From: Voacanga thouarsii
Taxonomy: Eukaryota > Streptophyta > Magnoliopsida > Gentianales > Apocynaceae
Length of the DNA stretch: 64,000 bases
Assembly (NCBI GenBank): GCA_026120185.1
Contig: JANUWF010000008.1
Coordinates: 5,952,001-6,016,000 of the forward strand
Reading direction: 5' to 3'
This document shows, piece after piece, positions 1 through 11,404 of the stretch. How positions within the stretch are numbered: position 1 is the first letter of the stretch; each line of letters begins with the position of its first letter. Both the position numbers and the translations under genes were made by a program. Under the pieces are notes generated by a model, which saw only the letters and a list, made by a program, of their open reading frames with translations, was not told the origin of the DNA and ran no database searches.

Positions 1-540
1 CCATCAGGCCCTAGTGCACTCTCAGAGGATAAAGCAAAAATAGCAGACTTAACTTCTAATAGAGGAGGTAAAGCACCAAGAATATCATTATCTGAATCAT
101 AAACTAGCTTGGGAATCAAACCATATAAATGAGAAAATGTTTGATTTGAAGAATTTGAGTTAAGCAGAGACTAAAAAAACTAGACTGTAGCATAACCAAT
201 ATCCTCATATGAAGTAAGAAACTATCCCTCATCATTATGAATAGATGTGATTTGAAGTTTTTGATAATGGAGCTGGCAAATACTATGGAAAAACTTAGTA
301 TTTGCATCGCTTTCTGCCAATTCCTTCACCCTAGCTTTGTCACGCCAATAAGATTCTTCGAGGCGAAGCAAACAAGCAAGCTTAGCTTTTGCATCATGAT
401 AAGTTATATGATCTTCTAGGGCAAGAGATTGATCATATATGGATTCAACCCTAAGGACATCATTTTTTGTAGCCTGAAGCCTTGCAAAAAATCCCAAAAT
501 ATTCTTTTTTCCAACATCTTAAAGAGCTTTTCAAATGCTT
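1..540 (-). pseudogene. LINE ORF2 linker and start of reverse transcriptase
   Basis: An open stretch at 497-222 (minus) reads EESYWRDKARVKELAESDANTKFFH, with matches spread along the block that precedes RT in plant L1 ORF2 (typical form: EE.WKQKAR..WL.EGD.NT.FFH). Further downstream (bases 60-1) the frame gives LEVKSAIFALSSESALGPDG, the entry to RT domain 1, where most L1 copies have a PGPDG motif. A frame break and a stop lie between the two parts around 150-225. The RT catalytic residues lie outside the window. Confidence 0.82.
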
Positions 541-1030
541 AAGCTTCTGGGCCAAAATTTGAATGCCATCACCAAAACATGGAATATTCCAAGAGGAATC
601 AAACAATTCCAAAAAACCATCATGTAAAGACCATATCAAAAAAATTTAAAAGGCTTTGAGCTTCGATGAAGGAGAAAGCAACTAAACATTAACTAAAGGA
701 GGACAATGATCAAAACCACTCCTTGACAAATAACAAACAGTTGTAGAATTAAAAAAAGAAGACCATGTCTGATCAATTAAAACCCTATCCAGCCTTTCTC
801 GACAAGGCCTCAAACCATCTCACACCCAAGTAAACCCCTACCCCTAAAACCACAAGAAACCACCCTACTGGCACCAATAAAACTAACAAAATCAACAATA
901 GCCAAGCTACAAGGCTCATTCATGACAACACATTTTGAAAATTAGTAACCACATTAAAATCACCTACCAAAAGCTAAGGCAATGATGGGAAAAGCTGCCT
1001 AAATAAGAGAAGCTCAGCCCATAAAGATTA
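541..1030 (-). pseudogene. LINE ORF2 endonuclease domain remnant
   Basis: The minus-strand translation contains LLVGDFNVVTNF, the GDFN motif of LINE/exonuclease III-type endonucleases. It is followed by RERLDRVLIDQTW, the usual RLDR block before the terminal SDH motif, and by SGFDHCPPL, in which the SDH histidine is kept as DH. The domain nicks target DNA to prime reverse transcription. Stops interrupt the frame near GDFN, in the following FRG block and after PPLVNV, so no product is expected. It joins in the same direction to the linker/RT piece. Confidence 0.8.
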
Positions 1031-1059
1031 GCATCCTATCCTAGTGCAAGGGGTATATA

Positions 1060-2788
1060 TGTTGGATTTTGATAATGTAATAACAATTAATGCACAGCAA
1101 AAATTAAAACAAAATACATGCAATAGGATCACTCATATGTAACTAAACGGGTTAAGAGAGGAAAGAAAAATTTATTACTTAAAAAACACGATTTTTAAAA
1201 TTTTTCTTCTCGTGCGGAACCCTTCCATGAAATTTGTTCAAGCCTTGAACTACTAAATTCTATGCATTGAAATTTTTCTAATATTGATCTACATGAGGAT
1301 ATATTCAAGAACCACCAAAATTTATTGGTGGCTAGGGATTTTTCTTTTGCAAGAAGAAGAATAGAAGGAAAGGCTACAAAAAAATTTCTTTAATAAAGAT
1401 GGTAGCCCTTTTGTTTCCCCAGTGAAAAAAAAAAAACACATAGAACAATTCTATATGTATATACCATCCATTCATTGTCATTTGATCACTTAAAGAATCC
1501 TCTGTGTTTCCTAAGACATTTTAGGAAACATAACGGAAAAGCTCTCCACATTATGGGCTTAAACTTTGGAAATTGCAATTAAGCCCATGCAATTTCTCCA
1601 AAACAATTGTAGTGGTTTATAATTACCCATAATAATTATTTCTTCTCATAAATTAACCTCATAATAATATTAAATAATATCTTGAGTACCAAATCCTTTA
1701 TTGTGTGTGACCTATTAGGTTTTCTAGCCAATTTGTAGCTAATATAAATTAATTCTACCACAATAGAATTAATAATCCTTTTATAATTAGAATTAATTTA
1801 TTAATTTTAATCATGATTAGTTTATTTATTTTTAAATTAATAAATTCATATTTTGCAGATCATGAACGACATCTAGCAATGCATCATGACCACTCAAAAG
1901 TCCAGAAAGTCAAGTGGCTTAACGTGAACATTTCAATAGAAAAATATCAATGCAATAATCTCCTTTCATCATTTTATATCTCATTCTATTTAGAGTATGA
2001 AATTAGTGTCAACTCCTACTAGAATATAATTAATTATAGTCTAAATTTATTAGTACTTGATTTAGAATCCATTACTCAACATGTATATTAATTGAAACTA
2101 TTTTCAACACATAATTACCTTAGCCAAGGACTTCTCGAATAATGATTCTATACAAGTGGTCGTGATATATACGCCTCTACTATTAAGAGTAATGAATCAT
2201 TTATTGACCCTCTCAACTACTTTCGTTTACTTTATGTTGTACTCAATATCTATCTCATAGATGGTCTTGTAGGGACTCCAGGTATTGGAATCAAAGTACA
2301 ATGCTCAATAAACAAAGTACGTTGGAGATCTCAAGTCTAAAAATACTTGCACATTCACTATAAAGAGATTTTATCACTAGTACTATATAGTTATCCATGT
2401 GGTTATCTCATAGTTAGGTCATCCAATGATCTTGTTCACTTAACAAGTATCCACGTAGTAATTTTGAGTATCACAATACTTACGGATATGAAAATCACTG
2501 CTTGATCCATAAAGAAGTATAACACATGCTAGCTTAGCGCATTAATGATATCTTATCTTATTACTACTATGACTAGGGATAATTTAGGCATAAGAACTAC
2601 ATAGTGTAGTAGGAATCTCATATTATAATTTCTCTCGTAATATTATACTATATGCTTGGGACTTTATCTAACAGTTGTATACACATGCAATATAAATGAA
2701 ACAAATTGATAAAATAAAGAATGCCTTTATTATATAATTATGTCATATACAATATACAACTAATTACCTCTAAGGCACAATATTAATA
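1060..2788 (-). repeat. 3' LTR of copia A (about 1.73 kb)
   Basis: On the minus strand it starts right after the tract TGAGAGTTTAT. Its first bases align with the LTR starts of copies B and C (…TTGTGCC…AGAGG.AAT.A), with the canonical TG mutated to TA. It ends at TGTTGGATT on the plus strand (ends CA on the minus). Its length is the same as the 1.72-kb LTRs of copy C, but the sequence is clearly more diverged, so this is an older insertion or another subfamily. No gene lies here; the short open frame at 1813-2022 is LTR sequence. Confidence 0.75.
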
Positions 2789-2799
2789 AACTCTCACTT

Positions 2800-4445
2800 G
2801 TACTAGAGCCAATCATTTATGTATCAAATACCGAATGACTCAACATGTCTATCTTGTTTCTTCTGAGGTAGCGCCTTAGTAAGCGGGTTCTCTACATTCT
2901 TATCTGTGAAAACTCTCTCTATCTTTATATCTTTTCTATCTATTATCTCCCAGATAAGGTGATAGTATCTTATTACGTGTTTGGATCACTAGTGAGACCG
3001 TAGTCCCTTTTCTTGTGCAATGGCTTTATTGTTGTCACAATACAAAAGTATTAGACCAACAATGCTAAGGACCACTCCTAGTTGCGTCACGAACTTCTTG
3101 ATCTGAACCACTTCCTTAGCTACTTCAGAAATAGCTATATACTCAGCTTCAGTTGTCGAGTTGGTAATAATATCTTATTTGGAACTTTTTCAACTTACTG
3201 TCCTCCACCTAATATGAATATGTAGCCTGATTGTGATTTGAAGTCATCCTTATCGAACTGAAAACTAGCATCAATATGCTCTTTTAATTTAAAATCATCT
3301 TCTCCATATACTAAGAATACATCATTGATTCTTCGCAAGTACTTAAAGATATTATTAACAACTGTCTAATGACCCTCTCTAGGGTTAGATTGCTATATGC
3401 TCATAAAGCTGAGAGCACAAGATACATCATGCCTAGTGCATATCATATCATACATGATAGATCAAATTGTCGAAATATATAGAATTCTATTCATGTAATC
3501 CCTTTCAACTTATGTCCTGAAAGACGTCGACTTTAAAAGGCTTACCTCATGAAATATTGGTAAGAATCTCTTTTTGGATAGATCCATGTTGAACCTCTTC
3601 AACACTTTTTCTATGTATGTTGATTGTGAAAAACTGAGCAACCTTTTTGATCTATCTCTACAGATCCTTATTCTCAGAATATAGGTTGCTTCTCCAAGGT
3701 CTTTCATTAAGAACTTCTTGGATAACCAATTCTTTATAGATTGAAGAACCGAAATAGCATTTCATATTAGCAATACGTTATCGACATAAAATAATAGGAA
3801 AATGACTACACTCCCACTAACTTTCTTGTATACATAAGGTTTATCCATGTATTGAAGGAAATCAAACACTTTAATTATTTTATCAAAATGGATATTCCAA
3901 CTCCTAGAAGCTTGATTAAGTCCATAAATAGACTTTTGCAACTTGCACACTTGTGAGGTATATTTGGATGTGAAACTCTCAAGTTGTATCATGTACACAT
4001 TCTCAATTAAGTTTCCATTTAGAAAAGTTTTTTCACATCCATATGCCAGACCGCATAATCATAATACACAACAAGTACTAGAAGTATCCTTATGGATTTT
4101 AGCATGGCAACTGGGGAGAAAGTTTAGTCATAGTCAATACTATGTTATTGATGATAATCTTTAGCAACAAGTTGTGCTTTATAAGTAACTATGTTACTAT
4201 CCATGTCAATTTTTTTTCAAAAAAAAAAAAAAAAACCTCATTTGCATCCAATAGATTTGCTTTCTTCGAATGGATCAACCAATGTCCATATTTGGTTATT
4301 GTACATGGAATTCATTTTTGACTTCATGGCCTCATGCTATTTGTCAGATTTTGAACTATTTAGAACATTCTTGTAAGTAGTAGGCTCATCTTTATCTATA
4401 AGCAATACGTCATCATGGTCATTTATGAGAAATCCATATCTATTA
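2800..4445 (-). pseudogene. copia A reverse transcriptase-RNase H remnant
   Basis: The RT core is seen at 3998-3762 (minus): CKLQKSIYGLNQASRSWN and, at its end, FYVDNVLLI. The catalytic YVDD box has become YVDN. Upstream, at about 4250-4000, comes the TFSPVAMLKSIRILL block and MDVKKLFLNGN. Downstream, at 3707-3510, is MKDLGEATYILRIRI, followed by RNase H pieces down to 2800 that end in the YMNDWL-like C-terminus before the polypurine tract. Several stops and frame changes separate the parts. In an active element RT and RNase H copy genomic RNA into cDNA; this copy cannot. Confidence 0.83.
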
Positions 4446-5120
4446 GGTGCTACACGTATCCGACTTGACCTACAATGTTCTGGTTTCATCTATTTTCTTA
4501 ATAGATATGGGTTCAGATAGTTGATCTGTGTTAGTTTGTTTTTTTTTTTAACTTTACTAAGTTCAATTTTACTCCCATTGTCCCCTTTAAACATGTGTTC
4601 CTTTTCTAAGAAAGCGGCATACTTCGAAACAAATACTTTATTTTTGGAAGGGAGATAGCAATAATATCTGAATAATTCTTTCGGATATCTAACAAAGAAA
4701 CACTTGTCAGACTTACTTTCAAGTTTGTCTGACTGCAGCCTTTTAACAAAGGTAGGGCAACCCCATATTCTTATGTGAGATAACTTTGGTCTCTTACCAA
4801 AGAATAACTCAAACAGGGTAGTATCAACCATTTTCTATGGAACATTTTTTAGTAAATAAATAACATTTTCCAATGCATATCCCCAAAATGATTTAGTAAG
4901 TCTACAAAAGTCATCACCTTCTCGATCAGATCTTAGAGTTTTAATACGTTTGTCAAGTTGTTTCTCTACTTCATTCTTGAAGTCTTTAAACTTATCAAAG
5001 GCTTTTGATTTTTATTTTATTAAATATAAATACCCATATCATGAATAATCATTAATAAAGGTAATGAAGTATTAATAACCCCCTCTTGTATTGATATTGG
5101 CTATATACATTAATATGTAT
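4446..5120 (-). pseudogene. copia A integrase remnant with internal deletion
   Basis: At 4831-4490 (minus) the C-terminal integrase region is open: TTLFELFFGKRPKLSHIRIWGCP and the CFFVRYPKELFRYY block. From 5100 to 4890 the catalytic core reads YFITFINDYS and KTLRSDREG. The frame then jumps directly to DFCRLTKSFWGYALE. The stretch of about 40 residues present in copy B here (SQEFLSYLRDNEILSQ, then the HNGVS.RRN glutamate motif) is deleted. The remnant is cut at 5120 by the next LTR. Confidence 0.82.
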
Positions 5121-6382
5121 TGTTAGAATGTATACCCAAAATGGCCTATGTATTTCTATATTTTAGAAATTAATAAAAATTTTATTCATTAATGGTTGTT
5201 TGTTTACATATATTGCACATTAAAGTCTAAGTGTATTAGTAAGTAATCTACGTGATTGAGTCATGTTTTCATATTAAGATACATATTATAGACTATTAAT
5301 ACATAAGCAAAAAAATATTATTCGTGATCGATTGATGAAGGTGGGCCCTTTATGAAGGTTTAGATCATTACACTATAGTTTCAAAATGGAGAATGGTTTA
5401 CCTTTAACCGGTGAGTAATCCACTCACAAGTGTAAGCGTATTTAGAATATGTAGAATTGGACCACACGATAATAATCTTTATAAAAGTACTAAAATAAAT
5501 GAAAATTGGTTTATCACAACTACTGTGTGGACAAGTACCCTAAGACTTGAGTACAAGTTGGTGGTCCGGTGAAGTTAAACTTGTGCACTTTGATGTATAT
5601 TGGGTGAGGTCTTATCGCAAGGTCAATAACTTTGCACGTTGAGTGTATGACTCTAGTTAATTAAGATAGACTTATACAATAGAGTTTCTATACTTCATTA
5701 TATGAAGAAATCACCCTATTGTGATTGTTTGGCATAATCTAACTAATCTAGGGCCTTGGGAAACGTGACTAAGTATGCATACTTTTGGATAGCTCCTTGT
5801 ACTAAGTGGATACATACTGGAAGTCATGGATTATCGGACTAGCTATCAAAGGATGGCAAATGTCATTGAGAAATATGTTAGTATATTTTTTCTATCTCAA
5901 TGATGGGTGTTACGTAGAAAGGTATTGTCGTCATTATACATGTAAGTCGAAGGCACTATACTTGCAATATTATTCTCGAGGTCAATATTTCTATATGGTA
6001 ATAAATGAAATATTTAAAGTGATAAAATACAGCTATTTGTTAGCATGGATATTTTGGTCATTTTAGTAGCTAAGACTAATATGTTTTTTGGTTCCCAGAG
6101 TATCTCAAATAACCATAGCAAATTTATTTTACTATGTGGGCTTATTGGATGAATTTATTATTAGAAGAATTATTCTAGGAGTCCAATTAATTCTTTATTT
6201 GGCTAGAATAATAAATTAGGTCAATTTAATTTAATTAGTATATTAATTACTTATCTTGGGTAATTTTATATTAGACTAAAGTGGATTAATTCATTAATAA
6301 GTGAGTTAATTAATTAGTCTTTAACTAATTAAGAAAAGCCCTGGCCTACCACTGTTTGGGTGTGGTGGTTAGAAGTTTTAGT
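5121..6382 (+). repeat. Tork-type copia LTR, 3'-truncated
   Basis: It begins TGTTAGAATGTATACCC, the typical start of Tork-type copia LTRs, and runs 1.26 kb until the start of the related LTR of copia D. Internal landmarks are shared with that LTR and with the LTR of copia F (TACCTTTA..TGATGAGTA, TATTT.GAAT..GTAGAA.TGGACC, AGTTGGTGGT..GG.GAAG). Its end is missing; copia D probably inserted into it. The open frame at 5806-6066 lies in LTR sequence and has no recognised homology. Confidence 0.7.
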
Positions 6383-7406
6383 TGTTGGGATGTATGCCCT
6401 CTTAGACTAGATTTCAGATATAATTTTGACTTATATTAATAAAAGTATTTTTTTCAGAAACTATTTGTGAAATCTTCTTTATATTTGTGCACAATTTTTA
6501 TTGGAAAAGATTCGTTGTGTTTAAGTAAATGGTTCATATGGAAGTTTTTCATAGTAAGGTATGGACCATGGGTTGCTCAACACATAAACTATTGTTCTTA
6601 ACCAAATAATGAGAATGAGAATATCATCATGGTAAGGTTATTGTGTTAAGAATTTTAAATAGGGAATGGCTTACCTTTAGTTGATGAGTAGTCTTCTCAT
6701 TTCATAATACAAACGTATTTCGAATGCGTAGAACTGGACCTGTAGTAGTAGTTTCTAAAAGTACTATGCAGTAGAAACCTAGACTACTATTTTTATAGCG
6801 TGAACTTGTACTCTACAGCTTGAATATAAGTTGGTGGTTTGGCGAAGCTGGAAGTGTATGCTTTGATATACTATAGTTGAGGTTTTTTAATAGAACTAAC
6901 ATACCTTGTGGTTGTCTGAATGATCTAATTATCCAGGGCCTTGGGGAATATGACTTTGACATTTACTTTACGGTAGCTCCCTTAGAAAGCGAAAATATTC
7001 TAAAATAGCATGGATCATTGGACAAGAATCCTAAGGATGGTAGATGTCTTTTAGAGAGGTGTTAGTACACTTTTTCCTCTCTCAATTCACAGCGATGTAT
7101 AGAGGGGTATTTTAGTCATTTTACCTATAGATCGGAGACATAGCTAACGCAACATTGTTCTTGGGGTCAAAATTTTCGTATGGTGATATTAAAAAATATT
7201 TAAAATATAAAATACAACTATTTATATAACAGGAATATTTTGATCATTTTAGTTGCCAAGACGATGTGTCTTTTTTGTCCTCAAAATAGCCCGTAAGTCG
7301 TAATTAATTTTAGGTCGAGGAAATGGTCTCAACTAAAAGGATTTTATTTTATTCAGGAAGTCTAATTTATTTTTGGACTAGAATAACATAAAAGAATGAG
7401 AGTAAT
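6383..7406 (+). repeat. copia D 5' LTR, first piece
   Basis: Starts with TG in TGTTGGGATG and aligns with the truncated LTR at 5121-6382. A gypsy LTR begins at 7407. No gene is seen here. Confidence 0.72.
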
Positions 7407-8916
7407 TGATGCGTATTTATTTGGGTATAAAAATCATGTAAAAACAAGCACATTCCCAATCAAGTCTAAATTAAAACGTTAATCCCAAATTACACATATA
7501 AGCAAGCGTGCTCATCATTAACATAGCATAGGGTTCAACGAGTGTCGATCATCAAGGAACAAGTATGTATTAATCCATTTTCTTTCATTGTTTAATCGAC
7601 TCCATAAAGTGAAAAGCAAAATAAAATAAAAGAATATATACATGTTAAGGATGGAGAATTATGTAACTTAAACCATTATTTTGACAAATATACCCTTAGA
7701 GTACTCAATCATTATCATAACTAATTATTCTCTTGGTATCATGAAGGATTAATATAAATTCATTTCTTTTCCAATCTATGAAATCATTACCTTCTAGATA
7801 AATTAGCATCACATTCCTGACTCAACTAATCCATCCAAAAAATGCATTAAACGCAATCCTTGATTAAATTTCCATATCCTGGCAAACTTAAACATGAAAT
7901 TAACTAATGAATTCATTCCTGGCAGACATCAATTAACCTTTAATTACCGGTTCTTAGCAATTAACCCCTTTTCCAAGTAAGTTAATAGACAAACAAATAT
8001 GAAATTAATAAATTGAGACCACCATCAACCCCTTTTCCAGCAAGTTAATGGAAAGAAACAACCAATCAATCTCGTAATACGCATAAGTAATTAAATACCA
8101 AGAATAACAATCAATTAATCAAAAGATCAAATAACTCTAAAAATCATGAATACCTAAAACAATGTCAAATTACAATAAAACAATTAACACATCATTGTTA
8201 AAAAAAAAGAAAACAAAGTAAAAGAAAGCACTCATAAACAAGCCTCCTTCTTCTTCCCTTGTAGACCCTCTTGCACAACTCTCCTTGAATTGAAGAATTT
8301 CTCCTTTGATTTGAGTGATTTTCTGTTATGATCTATGAATTCTCCCCTCTTTTCTTGTGTTTTCCATCTATTTATAGGCTTAGGAAGTGCCTAAATTCGT
8401 TGGTGTAGGGTTTTTGTCCGATTAGAAGTAGGAAGATACTAAAATTCTGTAGATTATAAAAAATTACGTGCAAAATTCAAGGCACCACCTTATCATCAGG
8501 GCACAGCTAGCGCCGCCTTGGCTGCTGGAGCCGGCGCCGGTTGCATTCTGTTTCCTCAGTTGTTCGCCGATTTTTTTCTTGATTTTCGTGCGATATTTTC
8601 CAGAGTGCAACCGGCGCCGCTTCCACCCTCACAGTCGATGCTAGCTCTATTCTGTTCAGCTCTGTTTCACTGATTTTTTTGTCACCTCGAAGTGCGTGCC
8701 AGCAGCACGTGGCCAGCGCCAGTTCTGCTGGCGCCGCTTCTATTCTGTTTTGTGACGTTTTGTGTTATTTTACTCCTAAAATCTGAAATATTGTACAAAA
8801 TACCTTTTCAAGGGTAAAATCTCAAATATGAAGGAGTATGACTAGTTATTGAATAAAATGTATCACAAAATAACCTCAAATAACTAAAAAAAATATGACT
8901 AATTTAGGCCCTATCA
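7407..8916 (-). mobile_element. Solo gypsy (Athila/Tat-type) LTR, 1.51 kb
   Basis: On the plus strand it runs TGATGCGTATTTATTTGGG…GGCCCTATCA. The family's true orientation is shown at 61284-61299, where a polypurine tract precedes TGATAGGG, so this copy is minus strand. No primer-binding site or polypurine tract borders it and no internal region is attached, hence solo. The flanking five bases (GTAAT and AAAAT) match only in part, so the target duplication is uncertain. Bases 8505-8745 hold GC-rich palindromic blocks described in the findings. Confidence 0.75.
8500..8750. other. GC-rich hairpin block in gypsy LTR
   Basis: In otherwise AT-rich DNA there are several GGCGCC-centred palindromes: CCGGCGCCGG (8531-8540), CGGCGCCG (8612-8619), and GCGCCAG…CTGGCGC with a 5-base loop (8716-8734). 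Each is followed by a variant of TTCTGTTT. Function unknown. Confidence 0.6.
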
Positions 8917-8950
8917 AAAATTAAATTAAATTTATTATCTAGTTTAATTA
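8917..8950 (+). repeat. copia D 5' LTR, second piece
   Basis: A 34-base AT-rich remnant between the gypsy LTR and the mariner-like element. It ends in the TA that is duplicated at 21085-21086. It is assigned to the LTR by position. Confidence 0.5.
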
Positions 8951-8983
8951 CTCCCTTCATCTCCTTTTATCTGTCTATTTTAA
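8951..8983 (+). repeat. MLE terminal inverted repeat, left
   Basis: Bases CTCCCTTCATCTCC at the edge, then TTTTATCTGTC shared exactly with the right terminus. Preceded by TA at 8949-8950. Confidence 0.87.
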
Positions 8984-9359
8984 TAAAGATTTTTGTCCCA
9001 ATTTATCTGTCAATTAGTAAATCAAGACGATATTAATTGCTATTTTTTCATAAATACTCCTTTTTAATACAGTAAATATTATATTGTGAAATGAGAATTA
9101 CTCTTAAATGAATTGGTCTTGTAAATTGAGTTGTTGACAGCAGTTCTTGAAGAATTGAATCTTCTATGGTATCTGTTCAACTTCTATTTGTTCTTGAGAA
9201 GCCTCTTGTCTATAGATACATTTATACACTCAAGCAAAGAAGGAAGCCATAATTTTCACTTCGAAGAAAATGGAATTGAATAGAAAGTCATCCATAAGTC
9301 TCAATTCAAAAGAAATCGAATACATGGGAAAGTCCGATTATGATGCTCAGTAAAAAACA

Positions 9360-9638
9360 ATGGAGTGCAATTTACAAACTCTTCCAAAGGAAATGGAGAT
9401 AGATGAAGAATCAAATTACTATTCTGATGTTATGAATTTGACCAACTCAAGTGAGGTTTTTCAAGGAATAAAGAAGAAAGTCCTATTGTTTGACTTAAAT
9501 GTTCCTGCAGATTGTGGGTTTGATTTGAGTAAATTTCCAGAAGAGGAAGACGATGAAGAAGGACTAACTAGTGCTGAAAAAGAATTCCGGCAAGTGGTTA
9601 GGAGGATGTTAAAAATTTATCTTCCCAAATTTTATTAA
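9360..9638 (+). pseudogene. Gene-like fragment, 92 codons, acidic, with FDLNVP motif
   Basis: An open frame from ATG 9360 to TAA 9638. The middle reads VLLFDLNVPADCGFDL, followed by an acidic run (EEEDDEEG) and EKEFRQVVRRMLK. LFDLNVP resembles the EAR/DLN-type motif of plant repressors. The broken transposase in the same element also has FDLNKEP and MDLNTP near its N-terminus, so this could be a second MLE-encoded reading frame or a duplicated N-terminal part. It is on the opposite strand from the transposase. Family not recognised; expression unknown. Confidence 0.4.
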
Positions 9639-9938
9639 GGTTTTTTTTTTGGGAAGTGTAAAATGGGTGTTTCGGATGAGTTTCGATCACAATGTTTATT
9701 TTGGAGTTTTGATGCTATTGAGCGAATGAGACCATAGATGTTCTTGCAATCTGAATTTCTTCCTTTTAATCTACATTTTCCTCTGCTTTGTTTAATCTGA
9801 ACCGTTGGGTTACATGGGTATTCATTAAAAAAATAAACAAAGGCTAAAGTCCCACATGTATGTCATATGTCAACTTAAAAAATTTCTGATACTACAACTA
9901 TTGATAAGCAAAGAATATGCATTATTCTTTTCATAATT

Positions 9939-10470
9939 GTGAGTTTGGAAACTCGGTTCAGTGATTCAGTTCATCTGACTCATTTGGAAACTCGATTTCT
10001 AAAGCTCAAGTCTTTCTCTTTAATAGAATTAAATCCAAAATGTTCTTCAGCCCTTAGACATTCTACCTCTTCTTCTATGTTCAAGCATTTAAATAAATAT
10101 AAATCTCAGACTAAGTCATTTTCTAATGAAGATGAAGTAATGTAGCCTGAAGTCACTTCAATCTAAGTCAAATCCCAATTGTTCTTCAACCAACACACCT
10201 TATGCCTTTTCTTTTATGTTCAAGCATTTGAGTAAAGACAAATCTCAGTCTAAATCACTTTCTGATGAAGACAAAGCTGATGAAGATGAAGAAAGCCCCG
10301 GTTTTTTTATATGGAGAAAATTTTAGTAGAAAATTCGGGCTTAAAAGGGAGTTCAAAATCTGGGGTCAGTACAATAGGTTCCAAATCCTCGAGTTTTTCG
10401 AATCTAGGTTTAGAAATGGTTTTAGAAAAAAATTTAGAATCTGAGTTTCACTTATCTCCTACAAGTTAAA
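9939..10470 (+). pseudogene. Decayed coding-like sequence with an internal duplication
   Basis: The plus strand keeps codon-like structure in pieces: LETRF occurs twice near 9945-9995. A block MFKHLNKYKSQTKSFSNEDE (about 10078-10137) recurs as MFKHLSKDKSQSKSLSDEDK about 121 bases later. A serine-rich stretch (GSKSSSFSNLGLEMVLE) follows at about 10372-10422. Stops at 10143 and near 10326-10328 break it. It lies between the FDLNVP frame and the VARLMGL exon on the same strand and may be part of the same captured gene. Product not recognised. Confidence 0.4.
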
Positions 10471-10659
10471 ATTTTTCATCTTCCAAGAAAGCTCTGGACT
10501 TAGATTAAGTAAAATGTCATTTTTTGCTGCATTTCTTGTACATCAATCCAAACAGAAAAAGAGATATAACGGAAATTTAACAATAACGCAGCTAGCTTTG
10601 GTGGGGAATAAAATTATGTCCTTTTTTTCATAACCTGAATACTTGATTTTGGTTATCAA

Positions 10660-11019
10660 TTGTTCAAGCACATTTTCATCAATCATATCTTTCTTTTTTC
10701 TTTTTCCATGGATCATGCTTCCTCTTTAAACTCCTTTTCTTTTCCATCTAATTCTTATTTGCAGATGGATGAATATGAAATGCTAACTAGGTCAAGTATC
10801 AAAGGAATAAGTGATTACAGTTGTGCTTCATTCGTGACAGATGATGAATTTGGGGGAGCTAGAGCACCCGAGGGTGTTGCAAGATTGATGAGACTGGATT
10901 CCATGCCCGTATCCAATTTTCTAGAGTCCTACGCTACCCCATATTTTGACTCCCAACCTCTACAAGATGATGCTCATTACCATACCAAAAAGAGAAGGGA
11001 TAAAACTAAGTGGCAGTAG
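10660..11019 (+). pseudogene. Fragment of a plant VARLMGL-motif (DUF3741/DUF4378-type) gene captured in the MLE
   Basis: The frame from about 10764 reads ISDYSCASFVTDDEFG, then RAPEGVARLMRLDSMPVSNF, then YATPYFDSQPL.DDAHYH. This follows step by step the conserved block SSDYSCASSVTDE…RAPGVVARLMGLDSLPTSN…STPFFD.QSLRDAHYH known from a family of large plant proteins, some of which are TON1-recruiting/LONGIFOLIA-like. A splice-acceptor-like TTTGCAG ends at 10763, just before the matching part, so this looks like one exon with the end of the preceding intron. The frame ends at a stop in 11017-11019, far short of the family's length. The upstream codons from 10660 are probably intron. Confidence 0.72.
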
Positions 11020-11404
11020 GAATTCAGTTGTCAGAAAGAATCAAATGAGGTCATCTTGATTTTGGTATAATTTTCTTCTCCTTCTTCTCCAATCTACACC
11101 TAGTTCAATTAATTCTAGAGGTTATGATCATATTGATTCACATATTTACTAAAATTTTGTGATGCATCCTAGTTAGAGAATTGATACTGTGAAGGGTTTA
11201 TCTAAATGTACACTGGTTATAGTAGTATTACTTGAAAAATATATACTCTGTCGTGGAATAAATTATTGAATTCCTTGAATTAAAAAAAAAAAGCTATTCC
11301 AATATAAGCATCAAATAGAAATGTTATTCAAGTAATCAACAACTCCCTGTACTACTGTAGGATCACATTTCAACTGAGTTTGGAGTTGACCTTCTCTTCG
11401 TAGT

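Larger units (their letters stand above)
1..1059 (-). mobile_element. L1-type LINE fragment (non-LTR retrotransposon), open at the left window edge
   Basis: Read on the minus strand, this stretch gives in order the C-terminal half of an apurinic-type endonuclease, the linker before the reverse transcriptase, and the first RT residues (ALGPDG) at the window edge. This is the order of ORF2 in plant L1 elements. The rest of RT must lie left of base 1. The upstream end (right side) is cut at 1059/1060 by the LTR of copia A, so the 5' part of the LINE is absent. Several stops and frame changes make it inactive. Confidence 0.85.
1060..5120 (-). mobile_element. Angela-type Ty1/copia retrotransposon, copy A, 5'-truncated
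   Basis: The order on the minus strand is integrase, RT, RNase H, polypurine tract (2789-2800), then the 3' LTR (2788 down to 1060). Gag, protease and the 5' LTR are missing. The element stops at 5120, where a Tork-type LTR begins in the plus direction. Proteins and LTR edge (GGCAATCAC-type start, here diverged) match copies B and C. The left neighbour is the LINE; a target duplication cannot be checked because the right end is lost. Confidence 0.82.

Noticed and set aside
5806..6066. 86-codon plus-strand frame
   Set aside because: It lies within a Tork-type LTR; the related LTR of copia D does not keep the frame.
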